Below are positions 51,876-61,939 of a DNA stretch of 64,000 nt, piece after piece. The stretch lies in NCBI GenBank assembly GCA_964536025.1, contig CAZHXA010000003.1, positions 1 to 64,000 of the forward strand, written 5' to 3'. A program made the position numbers and the translations under genes. Origin of the DNA: RGIG4576 sp964536025 (GTDB lineage Bacteria; Bacteroidota; Bacteroidia; Bacteroidales; Muribaculaceae). Each line of letters opens with the position of its first letter. The stretch's first letter is position 1. The notes beneath the pieces were generated by a model, which saw only the letters and a program-made list of their open reading frames with translations, was not told the DNA's origin and ran no database searches.

Positions 51876-52937
51876 TTACTTGATTGTTATCAATGTCGCA
51901 CCAAAACCATACTCTCTGAAACTTGCGTCTTGTGCTTCACATCGTGGATATTTACGCTTTAATTCGTCAAGCAAAGCTTTACGCAATACGCCCTCTCCTT
52001 TACCATGAATAAAGACTATTTTAGCACCTTTTCGCCCAATATTTTCATTCATCACACGATGAAATTCATCAAGCTGAACATCAAGCATATCCTTATTTAA
52101 AAGCCCTGATGTATTATCAAGCAATGCTGAAATATGCAAATCGCACTCGATAATTTCATTCTTATTGCTCTTAACATCATGCTTTTTAACTTGACGGCGT
52201 TGCTGACGATTATCATTACTTCTTTTTTCTTTCATAGCACGTTCCAAGTCTGCACTATCTACAGTAATCATACGAGCCGGGCGATCGTTTTTCACTATAT
52301 CGAGTGCTATGACCGGTGTATCAAAATACTCATTATCATGAAAACAGTGCATTTTATAAAATTTAGTAGTATCAAGCCTATGCTCTACAAGAGCCGGATT
52401 TTTCAATTTAAATCCTTTTCCCTCTTTAAAAGCCACATATTGCACAGCCACACGATCCATTTGAGTGAGTAGAGAATGTTCAAATTCCTCAATATGTACC
52501 TGTATGTTAGGCTCTACCATATCATGATAACGCATAACCCATTCGGCTTCATCATCACTCTTGGTCATATATACAAAATATAAATAGTAGTTACTATCAT
52601 TTACAAGATAAGCGTCATAGGTTGTCGTATTAAGATGCTTGATTTCTCGTGGCTCATAAGCAAGCACTATATTCAATGTATCACCGTCCTCTGTTTCAAC
52701 CACCGGCATAGGTTTGGCTGATTCAAGAATTATTTCCTTTGACGGAAGTGGAGTTACAGGCTTGTCATAAGCTGTAGGTTTCGGCTTGGCTGATTCCACG
52801 ACGACACATTCACGCAGTAAAGCCGGCTGTTCAAAACCATCCTCATCTTCCACATAAGCCATATTATCCACTATTTTTGTAATACGCCCTCCTCCTATTT
52901 GATTAAGGAAACGCACTATATCATTTACTTGAGCCAT
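51876..52937 (-). CDS. DUF2027 and Smr-domain protein
   Basis: A 353-residue cytoplasmic protein. The N-terminal beta domain (MAQVNDIVRFLNQIGGG) and the middle (~70-240) match DUF2027. A basic linker (~240-265, rich in Lys, Arg and Asn) leads to a C-terminal Smr nuclease-like domain with IIECDLHISALLDN, the conserved IVFIHGKGEGVLRKALLDEL and YGFGATLITIK. Smr domains nick branched DNA or act on RNA at stalled ribosomes. The first motif reads DLHI, so the usual LDLHG has been altered. Confidence 0.9.
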   Translation of the reverse strand: MAQVNDIVRFLNQIGGGRITKIVDNMAYVEDEDGFEQPALLRECVVVESAKPKPTAYDKPVTPLPSKEIILESAKPMPVVETEDGDTLNIVLAYEPREIKHLNTTTYDAYLVNDSNYYLYFVYMTKSDDEAEWVMRYHDMVEPNIQVHIEEFEHSLLTQMDRVAVQYVAFKEGKGFKLKNPALVEHRLDTTKFYKMHCFHDNEYFDTPVIALDIVKNDRPARMITVDSADLERAMKEKRSNDNRQQRRQVKKHDVKSNKNEIIECDLHISALLDNTSGLLNKDMLDVQLDEFHRVMNENIGRKGAKIVFIHGKGEGVLRKALLDELKRKYPRCEAQDASFREYGFGATLITIK

Positions 52938-52982
52938 TTTTCTATTGAAAATAAAAAATTACTATCGATTTACTCTTATTAA

Positions 52983-54038
52983 TCATCCTATGGTCATTTC
53001 ACCACACAACGAATATGCCAAATATTTCTTTACACTTTCGGAAGGAAGTCCAAGTCCAAACAAATACATCATCTTGGTAATGGCAGCCTCACTTGTTATA
53101 TCGTGTCCGCTTACCACACCTGCACGAGTTATATAGTCGCCTGTTTCATAACGTGTACTATGTATTCCTCCATTAACGCATTGTGTTACATTTAAAATAA
53201 CGATTCCGCGTTCCACCGCTTCATGAATAGCATCGGTAAACCATTTATCAGTTGGAGCATTACCGGCTCCATAAGTTTTAAACACTATACCCTTCACATC
53301 AGGGGTATGCAATATGTGTTTCAATATCTTTTCACTAATTCCCGGATACAAATCTACAAACATGACATTGGTATCCATTGTATAACGCACCTTCAGCGGA
53401 CGTTTGGAGGGTACGCGGTAAAGCGATTCTTCGTTGAAATGTATCCCTAACCCTATTTTAGCCAACGGTGGGTAGTTATTACTTTTAAAGGCATTGAAAT
53501 TGTCGGCACTCATCTTTGTGCTTCGATTGCCTCGCCACAAATAATTTTCAAATAGTATTGCAACTTCTTGGACCATAGGTTCACCTTGTGCATCGCGTGC
53601 TGCCGCTATTTGCAAAGATGTTATAAGATTTTCTTCTCCATCGGTTCTCACCTCACCTATCGGCAACTGTGAACCGGTGATTATTACCGGCTTGTGAAGA
53701 TTTTCAAGCATAAAGCTCAGAGCCGAAGCCGTAAAAGCCATAGTATCGGTACCATGTAGCACGACAAAACCATCATATAAGTCATAATTTTCCTCTATTG
53801 CAATAGCTATTTCACGCCAATGTGAAGGCGACATATTAGAACTATCGATAGGAGGATTAAACTGTATATTATTGATTATATAGTCTAATTTCTTGATTTT
53901 AGGAACATTGTCTATTAAATGTGTAAAATCAAACGGTTGTAAAACACCGGTTTCACTGTTTTCAATCATTCCTATGGTTCCCCCGGTGTAGATTATCATA
54001 ATCCTTGGGCGTTCTATTTCATTTTGAGGTAAATTCAT
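52983..54038 (-). CDS. ansA: Type I L-asparaginase
   Basis: A 351-residue enzyme hydrolysing asparagine to aspartate and ammonia. Both catalytic threonine motifs are present: IYTGGTIGMIE and VVLHGTDTMAFTASALSF. No signal peptide is visible, which fits the cytoplasmic type I enzyme. IVFKTYGAGNAP and LNVTQCVNGGIH are also typical. It is divergent from the GNAT gene. Confidence 0.94.
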   Translation of the reverse strand: MNLPQNEIERPRIMIIYTGGTIGMIENSETGVLQPFDFTHLIDNVPKIKKLDYIINNIQFNPPIDSSNMSPSHWREIAIAIEENYDLYDGFVVLHGTDTMAFTASALSFMLENLHKPVIITGSQLPIGEVRTDGEENLITSLQIAAARDAQGEPMVQEVAILFENYLWRGNRSTKMSADNFNAFKSNNYPPLAKIGLGIHFNEESLYRVPSKRPLKVRYTMDTNVMFVDLYPGISEKILKHILHTPDVKGIVFKTYGAGNAPTDKWFTDAIHEAVERGIVILNVTQCVNGGIHSTRYETGDYITRAGVVSGHDITSEAAITKMMYLFGLGLPSESVKKYLAYSLCGEMTIG

Positions 54039-54071
54039 AGCCTTAAATACATCTTGATAGTTTTAGTATTA

Positions 54072-54079
54072 CAAAGTTA
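54072..54079 (-). promoter_or_regulatory. -7 box for ansA
   Basis: TAACTTTG on the - strand, 33 bp before the ATG at 54038. No exact -33 box. Confidence 0.5.
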
Positions 54080-54154
54080 ATAACAAAAACACGTTCTATT
54101 ACTGTAATAGATAAAAATCTCCTCAAAAAATCATCTATAACCTCTATTTTTTAT

Positions 54155-54162
54155 TAACTTTG
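54155..54162 (+). promoter_or_regulatory. -7 box directly before the GNAT gene
   Basis: TAACTTTG ends only 5 bp before the ATG at 54168, so the mRNA would have almost no leader. No matching -33 box. Confidence 0.4.
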
Positions 54163-54167
54163 ACATT

Positions 54168-54662
54168 ATGGAAGTGAGAAGAAGCACAAAAGAAGATTTA
54201 CCGGAGATATTGAATATTTATGAATATGCAAGAACATTCATGAAACATACCGGCAACCCTAATCAATGGATTAACGGCTATCCGGGCGAAGAAAACATTC
54301 TAAATGACATTCTAAATGAAAGTCATTATGTAATCGTGCATGAAGATAAAGGTATTATTGGTTGTTTCATGTTCCGAATAGGCAATGATTCTACATATGA
54401 CATTATTGAAGGGTCTTGGCTTAACAATAATGCATACGGAGTAATTCATCGACTTGCATCAAATGGCAAATATAATGGTATTGCCAAAATATGCTTTGAT
54501 TTTTGTTTTTCAAAAATCAATAACATAAGAGTTGATACGCATAGCGACAATCATATTATGCAACGTGCTATTTTAAGTTACGGATTTCAACCATGTGGCT
54601 TAATTTATTGCCAAAACGGGACTCCTCGTCTCGCTTTTCAACTTAACACAATTAAGCCGTAA
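54168..54662 (+). CDS. GNAT-family N-acetyltransferase
   Basis: A 164-residue acetyl-CoA-dependent acetyltransferase. It starts with VRRSTKEDLPEILNIYEYAR, and the acetyl-CoA region is GVIHRLASNGKYNGIAKICFDF followed by IRVDTHSDNHIMQRAILSYGF (key residues Arg-Val-Asp-Thr-His, Asn-x-x-Met-Gln). The target is unknown. It is the only + strand gene between 51.9 and 64 kb. Confidence 0.88.
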   Translation: MEVRRSTKEDLPEILNIYEYARTFMKHTGNPNQWINGYPGEENILNDILNESHYVIVHEDKGIIGCFMFRIGNDSTYDIIEGSWLNNNAYGVIHRLASNGKYNGIAKICFDFCFSKINNIRVDTHSDNHIMQRAILSYGFQPCGLIYCQNGTPRLAFQLNTIKP

Positions 54663-54686
54663 TCAGTAATCTTTTACGTCTTGCCG

Positions 54687-55487
54687 TCAATCGCTTACTT
54701 TAAGTCCAAGATACTTATCGCCTATTCCTATACCGAATAACGCAAAATCATATATCACTGGGTCATTGGGACACATATTACGTAATATCTCGGTTACTTC
54801 AAGAACTGTTCGTTTATCATTGGCTTTGCGTTCTATCATACCCAACGCCCTCACCGTATTACCCACATGTACATCAAGCGGTATAAACAATTGTGATGGC
54901 TTGATACAATCCCATACACCCATATCCACAATACCATCGTTCCTCACAAGCCACCTCAATGCCATATTTACACGCTTTAATGCTGTATTTTTTAATTGAG
55001 TGGGTAAACATTGAGAATTTACCGCACCTCCATTGGCATGAGAAAACAGCATTTGCATTTGTTCTACAAGAGACCATGAAGGAGCTTCATTATTCCCCAC
55101 TCCTACACTTTTTGCAAAAGCGTTCAAAGAGCCATATTGCTTAAAAACAGATCTAAATCCACGAAGCATATATTTAAAGTCCTTTGCAAAGAACGTGCGA
55201 TGTATATTTATATCAGGAAGAGCCTCATAAGCCTCCTCCATAACATAATTATAGGGCTGGTTTTCCATGATTTTGAGCATTTTTTCACAATTATCACATA
55301 TCATTTTTCGCTTTCCCCATGCAATAGCTGCCGAAAGAAACGAAACTACCTCTATATCCTGTAATCTTTCAAATCTTCGAGGAAATTGCACAGGGTCATT
55401 AAAAATAAAATCCTTATTGTTAATCCTCGCAGCCTCTTTATCAAGGAATTTTTTCAATTCTTCCAACTCATCTTGTTTCAAGACCAT
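54687..55487 (-). CDS. TIGR02757 family protein (DUF2400)
   Basis: A 266-residue protein with family features QFPRRFERLQDIEVVSFLSA, WGKRKMICDNCEKML, VNMALRWLVRNDGIVDMGVW and FIPLDVHVGNTVRALGM. The last part has the layout of a helix-hairpin-helix DNA glycosylase-like fold. No function is established that I know of. Confidence 0.9.
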   Translation of the reverse strand: MVLKQDELEELKKFLDKEAARINNKDFIFNDPVQFPRRFERLQDIEVVSFLSAAIAWGKRKMICDNCEKMLKIMENQPYNYVMEEAYEALPDINIHRTFFAKDFKYMLRGFRSVFKQYGSLNAFAKSVGVGNNEAPSWSLVEQMQMLFSHANGGAVNSQCLPTQLKNTALKRVNMALRWLVRNDGIVDMGVWDCIKPSQLFIPLDVHVGNTVRALGMIERKANDKRTVLEVTEILRNMCPNDPVIYDFALFGIGIGDKYLGLKVSD

Positions 55488-55508
55488 AATTCCTATAATT
55501 CTATTATT

Positions 55509-55709
55509 TTATAAAATTTTCACCGAATCTTGATTTATGATTGTATCTATAGGGTTCATTTCCCACAATTCTTTTTTCTCGGACATTTTAAGCGAATCAA
55601 CATATTGTGTTTGTTCCACAGAAGCAACACTCACTTCGCTTTGTGCAAATTTACACCATCCATAATAGGCAATTGCACATAAAACTAAAAATATCACTAC
55701 ATTTTTCAT
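55509..55709 (-). CDS. Small membrane-anchored protein
   Basis: A 66-residue protein with one N-terminal hydrophobic segment (NVVIFLVLCAIAYYGWC) and a polar tail. It has an ATG, lies in line with the flanking - strand genes (21 bp before TIGR02757), and the strand opposite holds nothing better. Not recognised. The Cys at the end of the hydrophobic segment lacks a good lipobox. Confidence 0.5.
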   Translation of the reverse strand: MKNVVIFLVLCAIAYYGWCKFAQSEVSVASVEQTQYVDSLKMSEKKELWEMNPIDTIINQDSVKIL

Positions 55710-55744
55710 AATATCAATTTACATTAATCTCTTTCTTAAAACAA

Positions 55745-55782
55745 CAAAAGGGGTTGATATCTTTCCTTTTGCATCCACCCCT
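55745..55782 (-). terminator. pfkA terminator
   Basis: AGGGGTTGAT (55749-55758) pairs with ATCCACCCCT (55773-55782) with one wobble. On the - strand the stem is followed by TTTGTTGT. It lies 37 nt after the pfkA stop. Confidence 0.65.
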
Positions 55783-55819
55783 ATAAATAATTCTTTTTGA
55801 TATATTTTAATATATTCTA

Positions 55820-56800
55820 TTATATCGATAATCTACGCAGGGTGTTCAACAATTCACGATTAATGGGTTTATCGTTTTTAATGGCTTTTGAAAATGGAAC
55901 ATACACTATTTCATCGTTGCGTATTCCAATCATCACGTTACGCTGGTCTTCAAGTAAAGCATCGATAGCAGCAGCTCCCATGCGAGACGCTAATATGCGA
56001 TCGGCAGCAGTAGGAGAACCACCACGTTGTAAGTGTCCTAATATGGTAACACGCACATCATATTGAGGATATTCATTCTTTACACGCTCTGCCATGCCCA
56101 TAGCACCCCCGGTAACAGGACTTTCTGCCACAAGCACAATTGAAGAGTTCTTACTTTTGCGGAAACCTTGTGATATAAGTTCGCTTAACTGGTCTACTTC
56201 GGTTGATATTTCGGGAATAATTGCAGCTTCAGCTCCTGTGGCAATCGCTCCGTTTAGAGCAAGAAAACCTGCATCACGCCCCATCACTTCTATAAAGAAC
56301 AAGCGTTCATGCGATGTTGCCGTATCACGTATTTTATCGACACACTCCATAATAGTATTAAGAGCTGTATCATAACCTATCGTACGGTCGGTTCCATAAA
56401 GGTCGTTATCAATGGTTCCGGGCAAACCTACGATAGGAATATTATATTCGGTAGCAAACACTCTTGCTCCTGTCAACGAGCCGTCTCCACCTATCACAAC
56501 CAATGCATCAATACCTTCTTTTTGCATGGTTTCATAAGCCTGTTTGCGACCTTCAGGAGTTGTAAACTCCTTGCTTCGTGCTGTTTTTAATATTGTTCCA
56601 CCGGCTTGTATTATATTTGACACATTTTGTGTTTTAAATTCAACTATTTCATCGGTAATCAACCCTTTATACCCACGATAGATACCTTTCACCTTTAATC
56701 CGCCATAAATAGCAGAACGAGTCACCGCACGTATCGCAGCATTCATTCCGGGTGCATCACCTCCCGATGTCAATATACCTACACAATTGATTCCAGCCAT
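55820..56800 (-). CDS. pfkA: ATP-dependent 6-phosphofructokinase
   Basis: A 326-residue glycolytic kinase. [29 protein letters not shown] (Gly after GGD marks ATP rather than pyrophosphate use), [33 protein letters not shown] and [15 protein letters not shown] are all present. The frame is open to 56851, but the -7 box lies there and MAGINCVG at 56800 is the family start. Confidence 0.95.
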   Translation of the reverse strand: MAGINCVGILTSGGDAPGMNAAIRAVTRSAIYGGLKVKGIYRGYKGLITDEIVEFKTQNVSNIIQAGGTILKTARSKEFTTPEGRKQAYETMQKEGIDALVVIGGDGSLTGARVFATEYNIPIVGLPGTIDNDLYGTDRTIGYDTALNTIMECVDKIRDTATSHERLFFIEVMGRDAGFLALNGAIATGAEAAIIPEISTEVDQLSELISQGFRKSKNSSIVLVAESPVTGGAMGMAERVKNEYPQYDVRVTILGHLQRGGSPTAADRILASRMGAAAIDALLEDQRNVMIGIRNDEIVYVPFSKAIKNDKPINRELLNTLRRLSI

Positions 56801-56848
56801 ATCATTAAATATATTATTTTCGTGAAAAACTTTATCTTTATCTAAACG

Positions 56849-56856
56849 CAAATTTA
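56849..56856 (-). promoter_or_regulatory. -7 box for pfkA
   Basis: TAAATTTG on the - strand, 48 bp before the ATG at 56800. No -33 box at 19-21 bp. Confidence 0.45.
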
Positions 56857-56927
56857 CTTAATTAACAACAAAAGAAATTGTCAAAAACGTAAAATTATTG
56901 CCCCATTTAAAATAATTAAGATTTTCA

Positions 56928-57668
56928 CTAAGCCTTTTCACCTATGTAGATGGTGCAAGTACCGAAGGTCATACGTTTGTAACGGCATTTCACAAAGCCT
57001 GCTTTTTTCATTATTTCAAGCATTTCTTCGCCTTGTGCAACAGCTGCAATACTTTCGGGCAGATAACTGTAAGCTCGACGGTCTTTTGATACCAATCGAC
57101 CAACCATAGGCACCAAGATATGGGTATAAAGATTATAGAAGGCTCTAATCACAGGATTTACGGGGACCGACAACTCTATTACGCATAATACTCCCCCTTT
57201 ATCAAGTACTCTGTACATTTCGGCATATCCTTGCTGAAGATGTTCGAAATTTCTCACACCATAAGCCACTGTAACAGCATTGAATGTATTGTCGGGATAA
57301 CTCATAGCCAAACAATCACCTTGTTCAAGAGTGATAGAAGATGACAACCCTTTATCGGCAACCTTTTTGCGACCTATTTCAAGCATGCCTTCCGACAAAT
57401 CCACTCCGGTAATGTGTTCGGGATGTAACGTATCAAAAAGTTGCAAAGCCAAATCCCCCGTTCCGGTAGCCACATCAAGAATATTCTTAGGGCAATATTC
57501 TCCCACCATCTTCACCGCACGCTTACGCCACCACCTATCTATGCCGAATGTCATTGCACGGTTCATGAAATCGTAAGCCGGTGCGATGGAATCAAACATC
57601 TGTCGCACTTGCCCGGTTTTACTCTCTTCGTCGTTATACGGACGTATTTGCTCTGCTTTATAATTCAC
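56928..57668 (-). CDS. ubiE: Demethylmenaquinone methyltransferase
   Basis: A 246-residue SAM-dependent class I methyltransferase (MenG/UbiE) for the last step of menaquinone synthesis. Signatures are MFDSIAPAYDFMNRAMTFGID, WWRKRAV, ILDVATGTGDLALQL, GVDLSEGMLEIGR and VAYGVRNFEHLQQGYAEM. The start appears to be GTG at 57668 (VNYKAEQ). menA in the same window serves the preceding step. Confidence 0.94.
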   Translation of the reverse strand: MNYKAEQIRPYNDEESKTGQVRQMFDSIAPAYDFMNRAMTFGIDRWWRKRAVKMVGEYCPKNILDVATGTGDLALQLFDTLHPEHITGVDLSEGMLEIGRKKVADKGLSSSITLEQGDCLAMSYPDNTFNAVTVAYGVRNFEHLQQGYAEMYRVLDKGGVLCVIELSVPVNPVIRAFYNLYTHILVPMVGRLVSKDRRAYSYLPESIAAVAQGEEMLEIMKKAGFVKCRYKRMTFGTCTIYIGEKA

Positions 57669-57694
57669 TGTCTATATGTAATAGTATATAAGAA

Positions 57695-57723
57695 GTCGGA
57701 GATAAAAAAACTTTATCTCCGAC
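57695..57723 (-). terminator. Hairpin between purC and ubiE
   Basis: GTCGGAGATAAA (57695-57706) and TTTATCTCCGAC (57712-57723) form a perfect 12-bp stem with a 5-nt loop right after the purC stop. The T-run on the - strand is poor, so read-through is possible. Confidence 0.65.
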
Positions 57724-57730
57724 ATTCCGA

Positions 57731-58678
57731 TTATAGGTTATTTAAATAATTTGTTACATTCTTTTCGATGCGGGTATGAATATCTTCATCTTCGGCTTTC
57801 ACAAACTTTTCGCCCACAATGTTTTCATAAAGTTCAATATAACGAGCCGAAACCGAATCACAATATTCATCGGTCATTTCAGGCACTTGCTGACCTTCTT
57901 TACCCATAAAATTGTTATCTATCAACCATTGACGCACAAATTCTTTAGAAAGTTGTACTTGAGGTTCTCCGGCTTCAAAACGTTTTTGATAATCGGCAGC
58001 ATAGAAGTAACGAGATGAATCGGGCGTGTGAATTTCATCCATCAAAATCACTTTACCGTCACGTTTACCAAATTCATACTTGGTATCAACCAATATAAGA
58101 CCCTTTTGTGCTGCAATTTCACTTCCACGAGCAAATAAAGCACGAGTATATTTTTCTACAATTTCATAGTCTTCAGCCGAAACTATACCTTGAGCTATAA
58201 TTTCCTCTTTGGAAATATTTTCATCATGTCCGGCTTCTGCCTTAGTGGTAGGAGTTATAATAGGTTCCGGGAAACGTTGATTTTCTTTCATTCCTTCAGG
58301 AAGTTTCACCCCACATATTTCACGAACACCCGATGCATATTCACGCCATGCACTACCTGTAAGATAACCTCTTATAATCATTTCCACTTTGAAGCCTTCA
58401 CACTTCAATCCTACGGTTACCATAGGGTCGGGAGTGGCAAGTTTCCAGTTTGGGACAATATCGGCGGTAGCATCAAGGAATGATGCCGCAATTTGATTCA
58501 AGACTTGTCCCTTATAAGGGATTCCTTTAGGAAGAATTACATCAAATGCCGAAATACGGTCGGTTGCTACCATTACAAGCAAATCATCGTTGATGTCATA
58601 CACATCACGCACTTTGCCATGATACACACTTTTTTGTCCTTTAAAATTGAAATCGGTATTTACCAACGTCTTTGCCAT
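57731..58678 (-). CDS. purC: SAICAR synthetase
   Basis: A 315-residue enzyme of purine synthesis joining aspartate to [30 protein letters not shown] (key residues Gly-Lys-Val-Arg-Asp), [28 protein letters not shown] and [22 protein letters not shown] (key residues Asp-Thr-Lys-x-Glu-Phe-Gly) are diagnostic. The length fits the longer Bacteroidota and fungal type. Confidence 0.95.
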   Translation of the reverse strand: MAKTLVNTDFNFKGQKSVYHGKVRDVYDINDDLLVMVATDRISAFDVILPKGIPYKGQVLNQIAASFLDATADIVPNWKLATPDPMVTVGLKCEGFKVEMIIRGYLTGSAWREYASGVREICGVKLPEGMKENQRFPEPIITPTTKAEAGHDENISKEEIIAQGIVSAEDYEIVEKYTRALFARGSEIAAQKGLILVDTKYEFGKRDGKVILMDEIHTPDSSRYFYAADYQKRFEAGEPQVQLSKEFVRQWLIDNNFMGKEGQQVPEMTDEYCDSVSARYIELYENIVGEKFVKAEDEDIHTRIEKNVTNYLNNL

Positions 58679-58684
58679 AGTTGT

Positions 58685-59692
58685 TTATATTTTATTTTCG
58701 TTATTGTTTTTTTCTTTTTCAGAGGCGTCTTTTTCGGTCTTACGCTCTGCCCTCACTCGCTCGTCGTGTTTTTCATAAGCTTCTACAATGCGTTGAACCA
58801 ATTGATGACGCACAATATCCTTCTTATCAAATTCCACTTTGCCTATACCCGGCACACCTTTTAAAATGTGCATAGCCTGAATAAGTCCCGATTGAACCGA
58901 GTGTGGCAAGTCTATTTGAGTCATGTCACCGGTTATAATCATCTTTGCTCCCATACCAAGACGTGTCAAAAACATCTTTATCTGATGCGTAGTGGTATTT
59001 TGAGCCTCATCAAGCACAATCACAGCTTCATTGAGCGTGCGACCTCGCATAAATGCAAGAGGGGCTATCTGAATGACGTTGGTTTCCATGTACTCCTTCA
59101 ATTTATTGGCAGGAATCATGTCTTCCAAAGCATCATATAACGGTTGAAGATATGGATCTATCTTTTCTTTCATATCACCGGGCAAGAAACCTAATTTCTC
59201 GCCTGCTTCAACGGCTGGACGCGACAATATGATTTTTCGCACCTCTTTATTTTTCAATGCACGCACAGCCAAAGCTATTGCCACATAAGTCTTACCCGTA
59301 CCTGCCGGTCCTAATGCAAACGTCAAATCATTTTTTAAAACCGTCTTTACGAGTAATTGCTGATTGGGAGTGCGACCTGATATAGGTTTGCCATTTACAC
59401 CGTATATTATCACATCATCCATTTTCAGCTCCTTAGGAGGAGCCCCCTTGATTGTGTCTATAATCACATCTTCGGGTAATTGGTTATACTTCGCACAATA
59501 ATCGGCAAGTTTCTTTACCTTTATCTCAAAGTCCGACGTTTCATTGTCTTCTCCTATTACCTTTATCACATTACCACGTGCGGCAAGACGCAATTTAGGG
59601 AATAAATTTCTTATAAGTTGGATATTACAATTGTTGACCCCGTAAAAAATTACAGGATCAACATTATCTATGATAATAATACGTTCAATCAT
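58685..59692 (-). CDS. PhoH family ATPase
   Basis: A 335-residue protein. An N-terminal KH-like part (NCNIQLIRNLFPKLRLAARG) precedes the PhoH ATPase with Walker A in FALGPAGTGKTYVAIALAV, RPAVEAGEKLGFLPGD, Walker B in AVIVLDEAQNTTTHQ and MIITGDMTQIDLP. These proteins are linked to RNA handling and phosphate or stress responses. I chose the ATG at 59692; the longer frame begins with TTG two codons upstream. It is 6 bp upstream of purC. Confidence 0.92.
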   Translation of the reverse strand: MIERIIIIDNVDPVIFYGVNNCNIQLIRNLFPKLRLAARGNVIKVIGEDNETSDFEIKVKKLADYCAKYNQLPEDVIIDTIKGAPPKELKMDDVIIYGVNGKPISGRTPNQQLLVKTVLKNDLTFALGPAGTGKTYVAIALAVRALKNKEVRKIILSRPAVEAGEKLGFLPGDMKEKIDPYLQPLYDALEDMIPANKLKEYMETNVIQIAPLAFMRGRTLNEAVIVLDEAQNTTTHQIKMFLTRLGMGAKMIITGDMTQIDLPHSVQSGLIQAMHILKGVPGIGKVEFDKKDIVRHQLVQRIVEAYEKHDERVRAERKTEKDASEKEKNNNENKI

Positions 59693-59707
59693 CGGCAACC
59701 ATTTGGT

Positions 59708-60901
59708 TTAGCTTAATTTTTCAAGGGCTGTTTTAATGCGTTTAACGGCTTCCTTGATGTTTTCATCGCTTGTAGCATAGCTCAAGCGTATGTAATCTGG
59801 AGCACAAAATGCAGCTCCTTCCACAGTTGCCACATGAGCTTCTTCAAGCAAGTACATAGCCAAATCGTGAGAATCTTTTATCACTTCTTGACCGTTTTTC
59901 TTTCCAAAATAAGCCGAAACTTCGGGGAATATATAGAATGCTCCTTGTGGGTTGTTTATGCGTAGGCCAGGTATTTTGCCAAGCAAGTCAACAATCAGAT
60001 TGCGACGACGTTCAAAAGCCTTTCTCATTTCTTCTACACATGCTTGACTTCCCACATAGGCTGCTTCGGCTGCTTTTTGTGCAACCGATGACGGATTTGA
60101 TGAGTATTGACCTTGCAACTTTTGAGTAGCTTTGGCAATCCAAAGAGGAGCTGCTAAGAAACCTATACGCCAACCTGTCATGGCATAAGCCTTAGATACA
60201 CCGTTCACAGTAACCACTCGGTCAGCCACTTCGGGGAATTCGGCAATAGAGCAAAACTCTCCGGTATAATTGATGTGTTCATATATTTCGTCGGAAAGAA
60301 TAATTATTTCAGGATACTTGGCAAGCACTTCGGCAAGAGCTTTCAATTCGGCACGAGTATAAACACTTCCGGTAGGATTGGAAGGTGAACAAAGCAACAC
60401 CATTTTAGTTTTAGGAGTAATAGCGGCTTCAAGTTGAGCAGGAGTAATCTTAAAATCCTGTTCTACGCTTGCAGGAACAAGTACATTCACACCTTCGGCA
60501 AGTTTTACCATTTCCACATAGCTCACCCACGCCGGAGTAGGGATAATAACTTCATCACCGGGATTTATAACAGAAAGAATGCAATTGCAAAGCGATTGTT
60601 TCGCTCCATTGGAAACGACAATCTGGTCGGGAGTAAATTCACGACCGTTTTCATTCTTCATTTTTTCACATATTGCTTTACGCAAAGAAAGATAACCACC
60701 CACCGGAGTATAGAATGTAAAATTTTCATCTATCGCAGTTTTAGCGGCTTCTTTTATATGCTCAGGTGTATTGAAATCGGGTTCTCCAACCGACATATTA
60801 ATCACATCCACACCTTGACTACGCAATTCGGCACTCTTTTGCGACATTGCCAAAGTTTGCGATGGAGACAATGCCTGAATCCTTAATGAAACACTATTCA
60901 T
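59708..60901 (-). CDS. Class I PLP-dependent aminotransferase (aspartate aminotransferase-like)
   Basis: A 397-residue enzyme, fold type I. It has VINMSVGEPDFNTPEHIKEA, NGAKQSLCNCIL, LLCSPSNPTGSVY, LSDEIYEHINY, the PLP Lys in GVSKAYAMTGWRIGF and FCAPDYIRLSYATS. The pattern is that of AspC subfamily I-gamma, which commonly uses aspartate and sometimes prephenate. The start agrees with the promoter 34 bp upstream. Confidence 0.92.
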   Translation of the reverse strand: MNSVSLRIQALSPSQTLAMSQKSAELRSQGVDVINMSVGEPDFNTPEHIKEAAKTAIDENFTFYTPVGGYLSLRKAICEKMKNENGREFTPDQIVVSNGAKQSLCNCILSVINPGDEVIIPTPAWVSYVEMVKLAEGVNVLVPASVEQDFKITPAQLEAAITPKTKMVLLCSPSNPTGSVYTRAELKALAEVLAKYPEIIILSDEIYEHINYTGEFCSIAEFPEVADRVVTVNGVSKAYAMTGWRIGFLAAPLWIAKATQKLQGQYSSNPSSVAQKAAEAAYVGSQACVEEMRKAFERRRNLIVDLLGKIPGLRINNPQGAFYIFPEVSAYFGKKNGQEVIKDSHDLAMYLLEEAHVATVEGAAFCAPDYIRLSYATSDENIKEAVKRIKTALEKLS

Positions 60902-60934
60902 AATCTTATATTACCCTTTTATGTTAATACCTCA

Positions 60935-60967
60935 CAAAGATAATTAAAATAATGATTACTCAGCAAA
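60935..60967 (-). promoter_or_regulatory. Promoter of the aminotransferase-PhoH-purC group
   Basis: On the - strand TTTG (60964-60967) and TATCTTTG (60935-60942) with a 21-bp spacer. Confidence 0.7.
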
Positions 60968-60996
60968 AAAAGTAATGATAAACCAACAATAATAAA

Positions 60997-61027
60997 GCGA
61001 CTTGATTGCTCTCAATAAAAAAGTCGC
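60997..61027 (-). terminator. Terminator after the DUF4249 pseudogene
   Basis: GCGACTT (60997-61003) pairs with AAGTCGC (61021-61027), followed on the - strand by TTTATTATT. Confidence 0.6.
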
Positions 61028-61086
61028 TCTTTATCTCATTTTCAACCCCGTCTAAGGTCAACTGTTTTTATTTATCGTATCATGAT

Positions 61087-61939
61087 TCATTTAAATGGAA
61101 CCATGTGGGTGTCATAAGTCATTGCCCCAAGCACACCCCAACCGCTGGTTACATTGCAATTGATTTGAATAGGATTGTCATATAAATCAAAATCGCTTAT
61201 TCTAAACACCTCAATATCTTTCAAATAATAATATAAATCGGGGGATAGATTTTGCAGTTCAATTATAGCATAAGGCGTAATTTCGCTTGCTCGTCTCATT
61301 CTTGTTTCAACAGTAAATTCATACTCTTTTCCATTTATCAACTCTTCGTCAAACACATTGGAAAAATATGCCGGAAGATAACCATACGGTTTCACCAAAT
61401 CGGAATCATAAAACAACAAATCCTTCGATTTAAATTCATCAACACATAAATAAAGGGGATATGCAGCCGAATAAGAACCGGCATATAATCGCGAAGCTCC
61501 CACTCTTCTTACCAACAAACGATAATAATTTTTCTCATTATCGGGGTCTTTTATTTTTATTTTAACGGTCATCACAGTATCAGCTCCCCAATAATCGGTA
61601 ATAGCTACCGTATCGGTAGCATCTATTACTGTATAATATTCTCGTTCTTTATAACTCATTTTTTTCAAGTATTTCTATTTTGGGAGTTGAAGAAGGAAAC
61701 ATCGCTACCGCCTCTGCTTTATCAAAGTGCTCGCTTACTCCTTTTTCATCATAAATTGTCATAGAATCCACTCGAATATTTATTTTATCCTCATACTTTG
61801 GCACATAACTACTGTTATAAGTAAGACAAAGCGAATCATAATACATAGGATAACGTTCCGCATCATTAGCCACCAGTTCCACATTGGCATTCTTTAATAT
61901 AGTCTTTTCAACAATTGTATCACGAAACATCTGGTTTGA
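61087..61939 (-). pseudogene. DUF4249 protein, 5' deleted and frameshifted
   Basis: Two frames together give one DUF4249-like protein, the usual partner after this kind of TonB receptor. The upstream part (61939-61649) begins abruptly in FRDTIVEKTILKNANVELV without signal peptide or lipobox and ends SSTPKIEILEKNEL. The downstream part continues as MSYKEREYYTVIDA to the C-terminal ALGAMTY..HMVPFK region. The two join at a run of seven A (61659-61665); six would restore the frame (ILEK-MSYK). The 5' end is fused to the receptor remnant near 61940, so the signal peptide and N-terminal part are lost. Non-functional. Confidence 0.82.
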
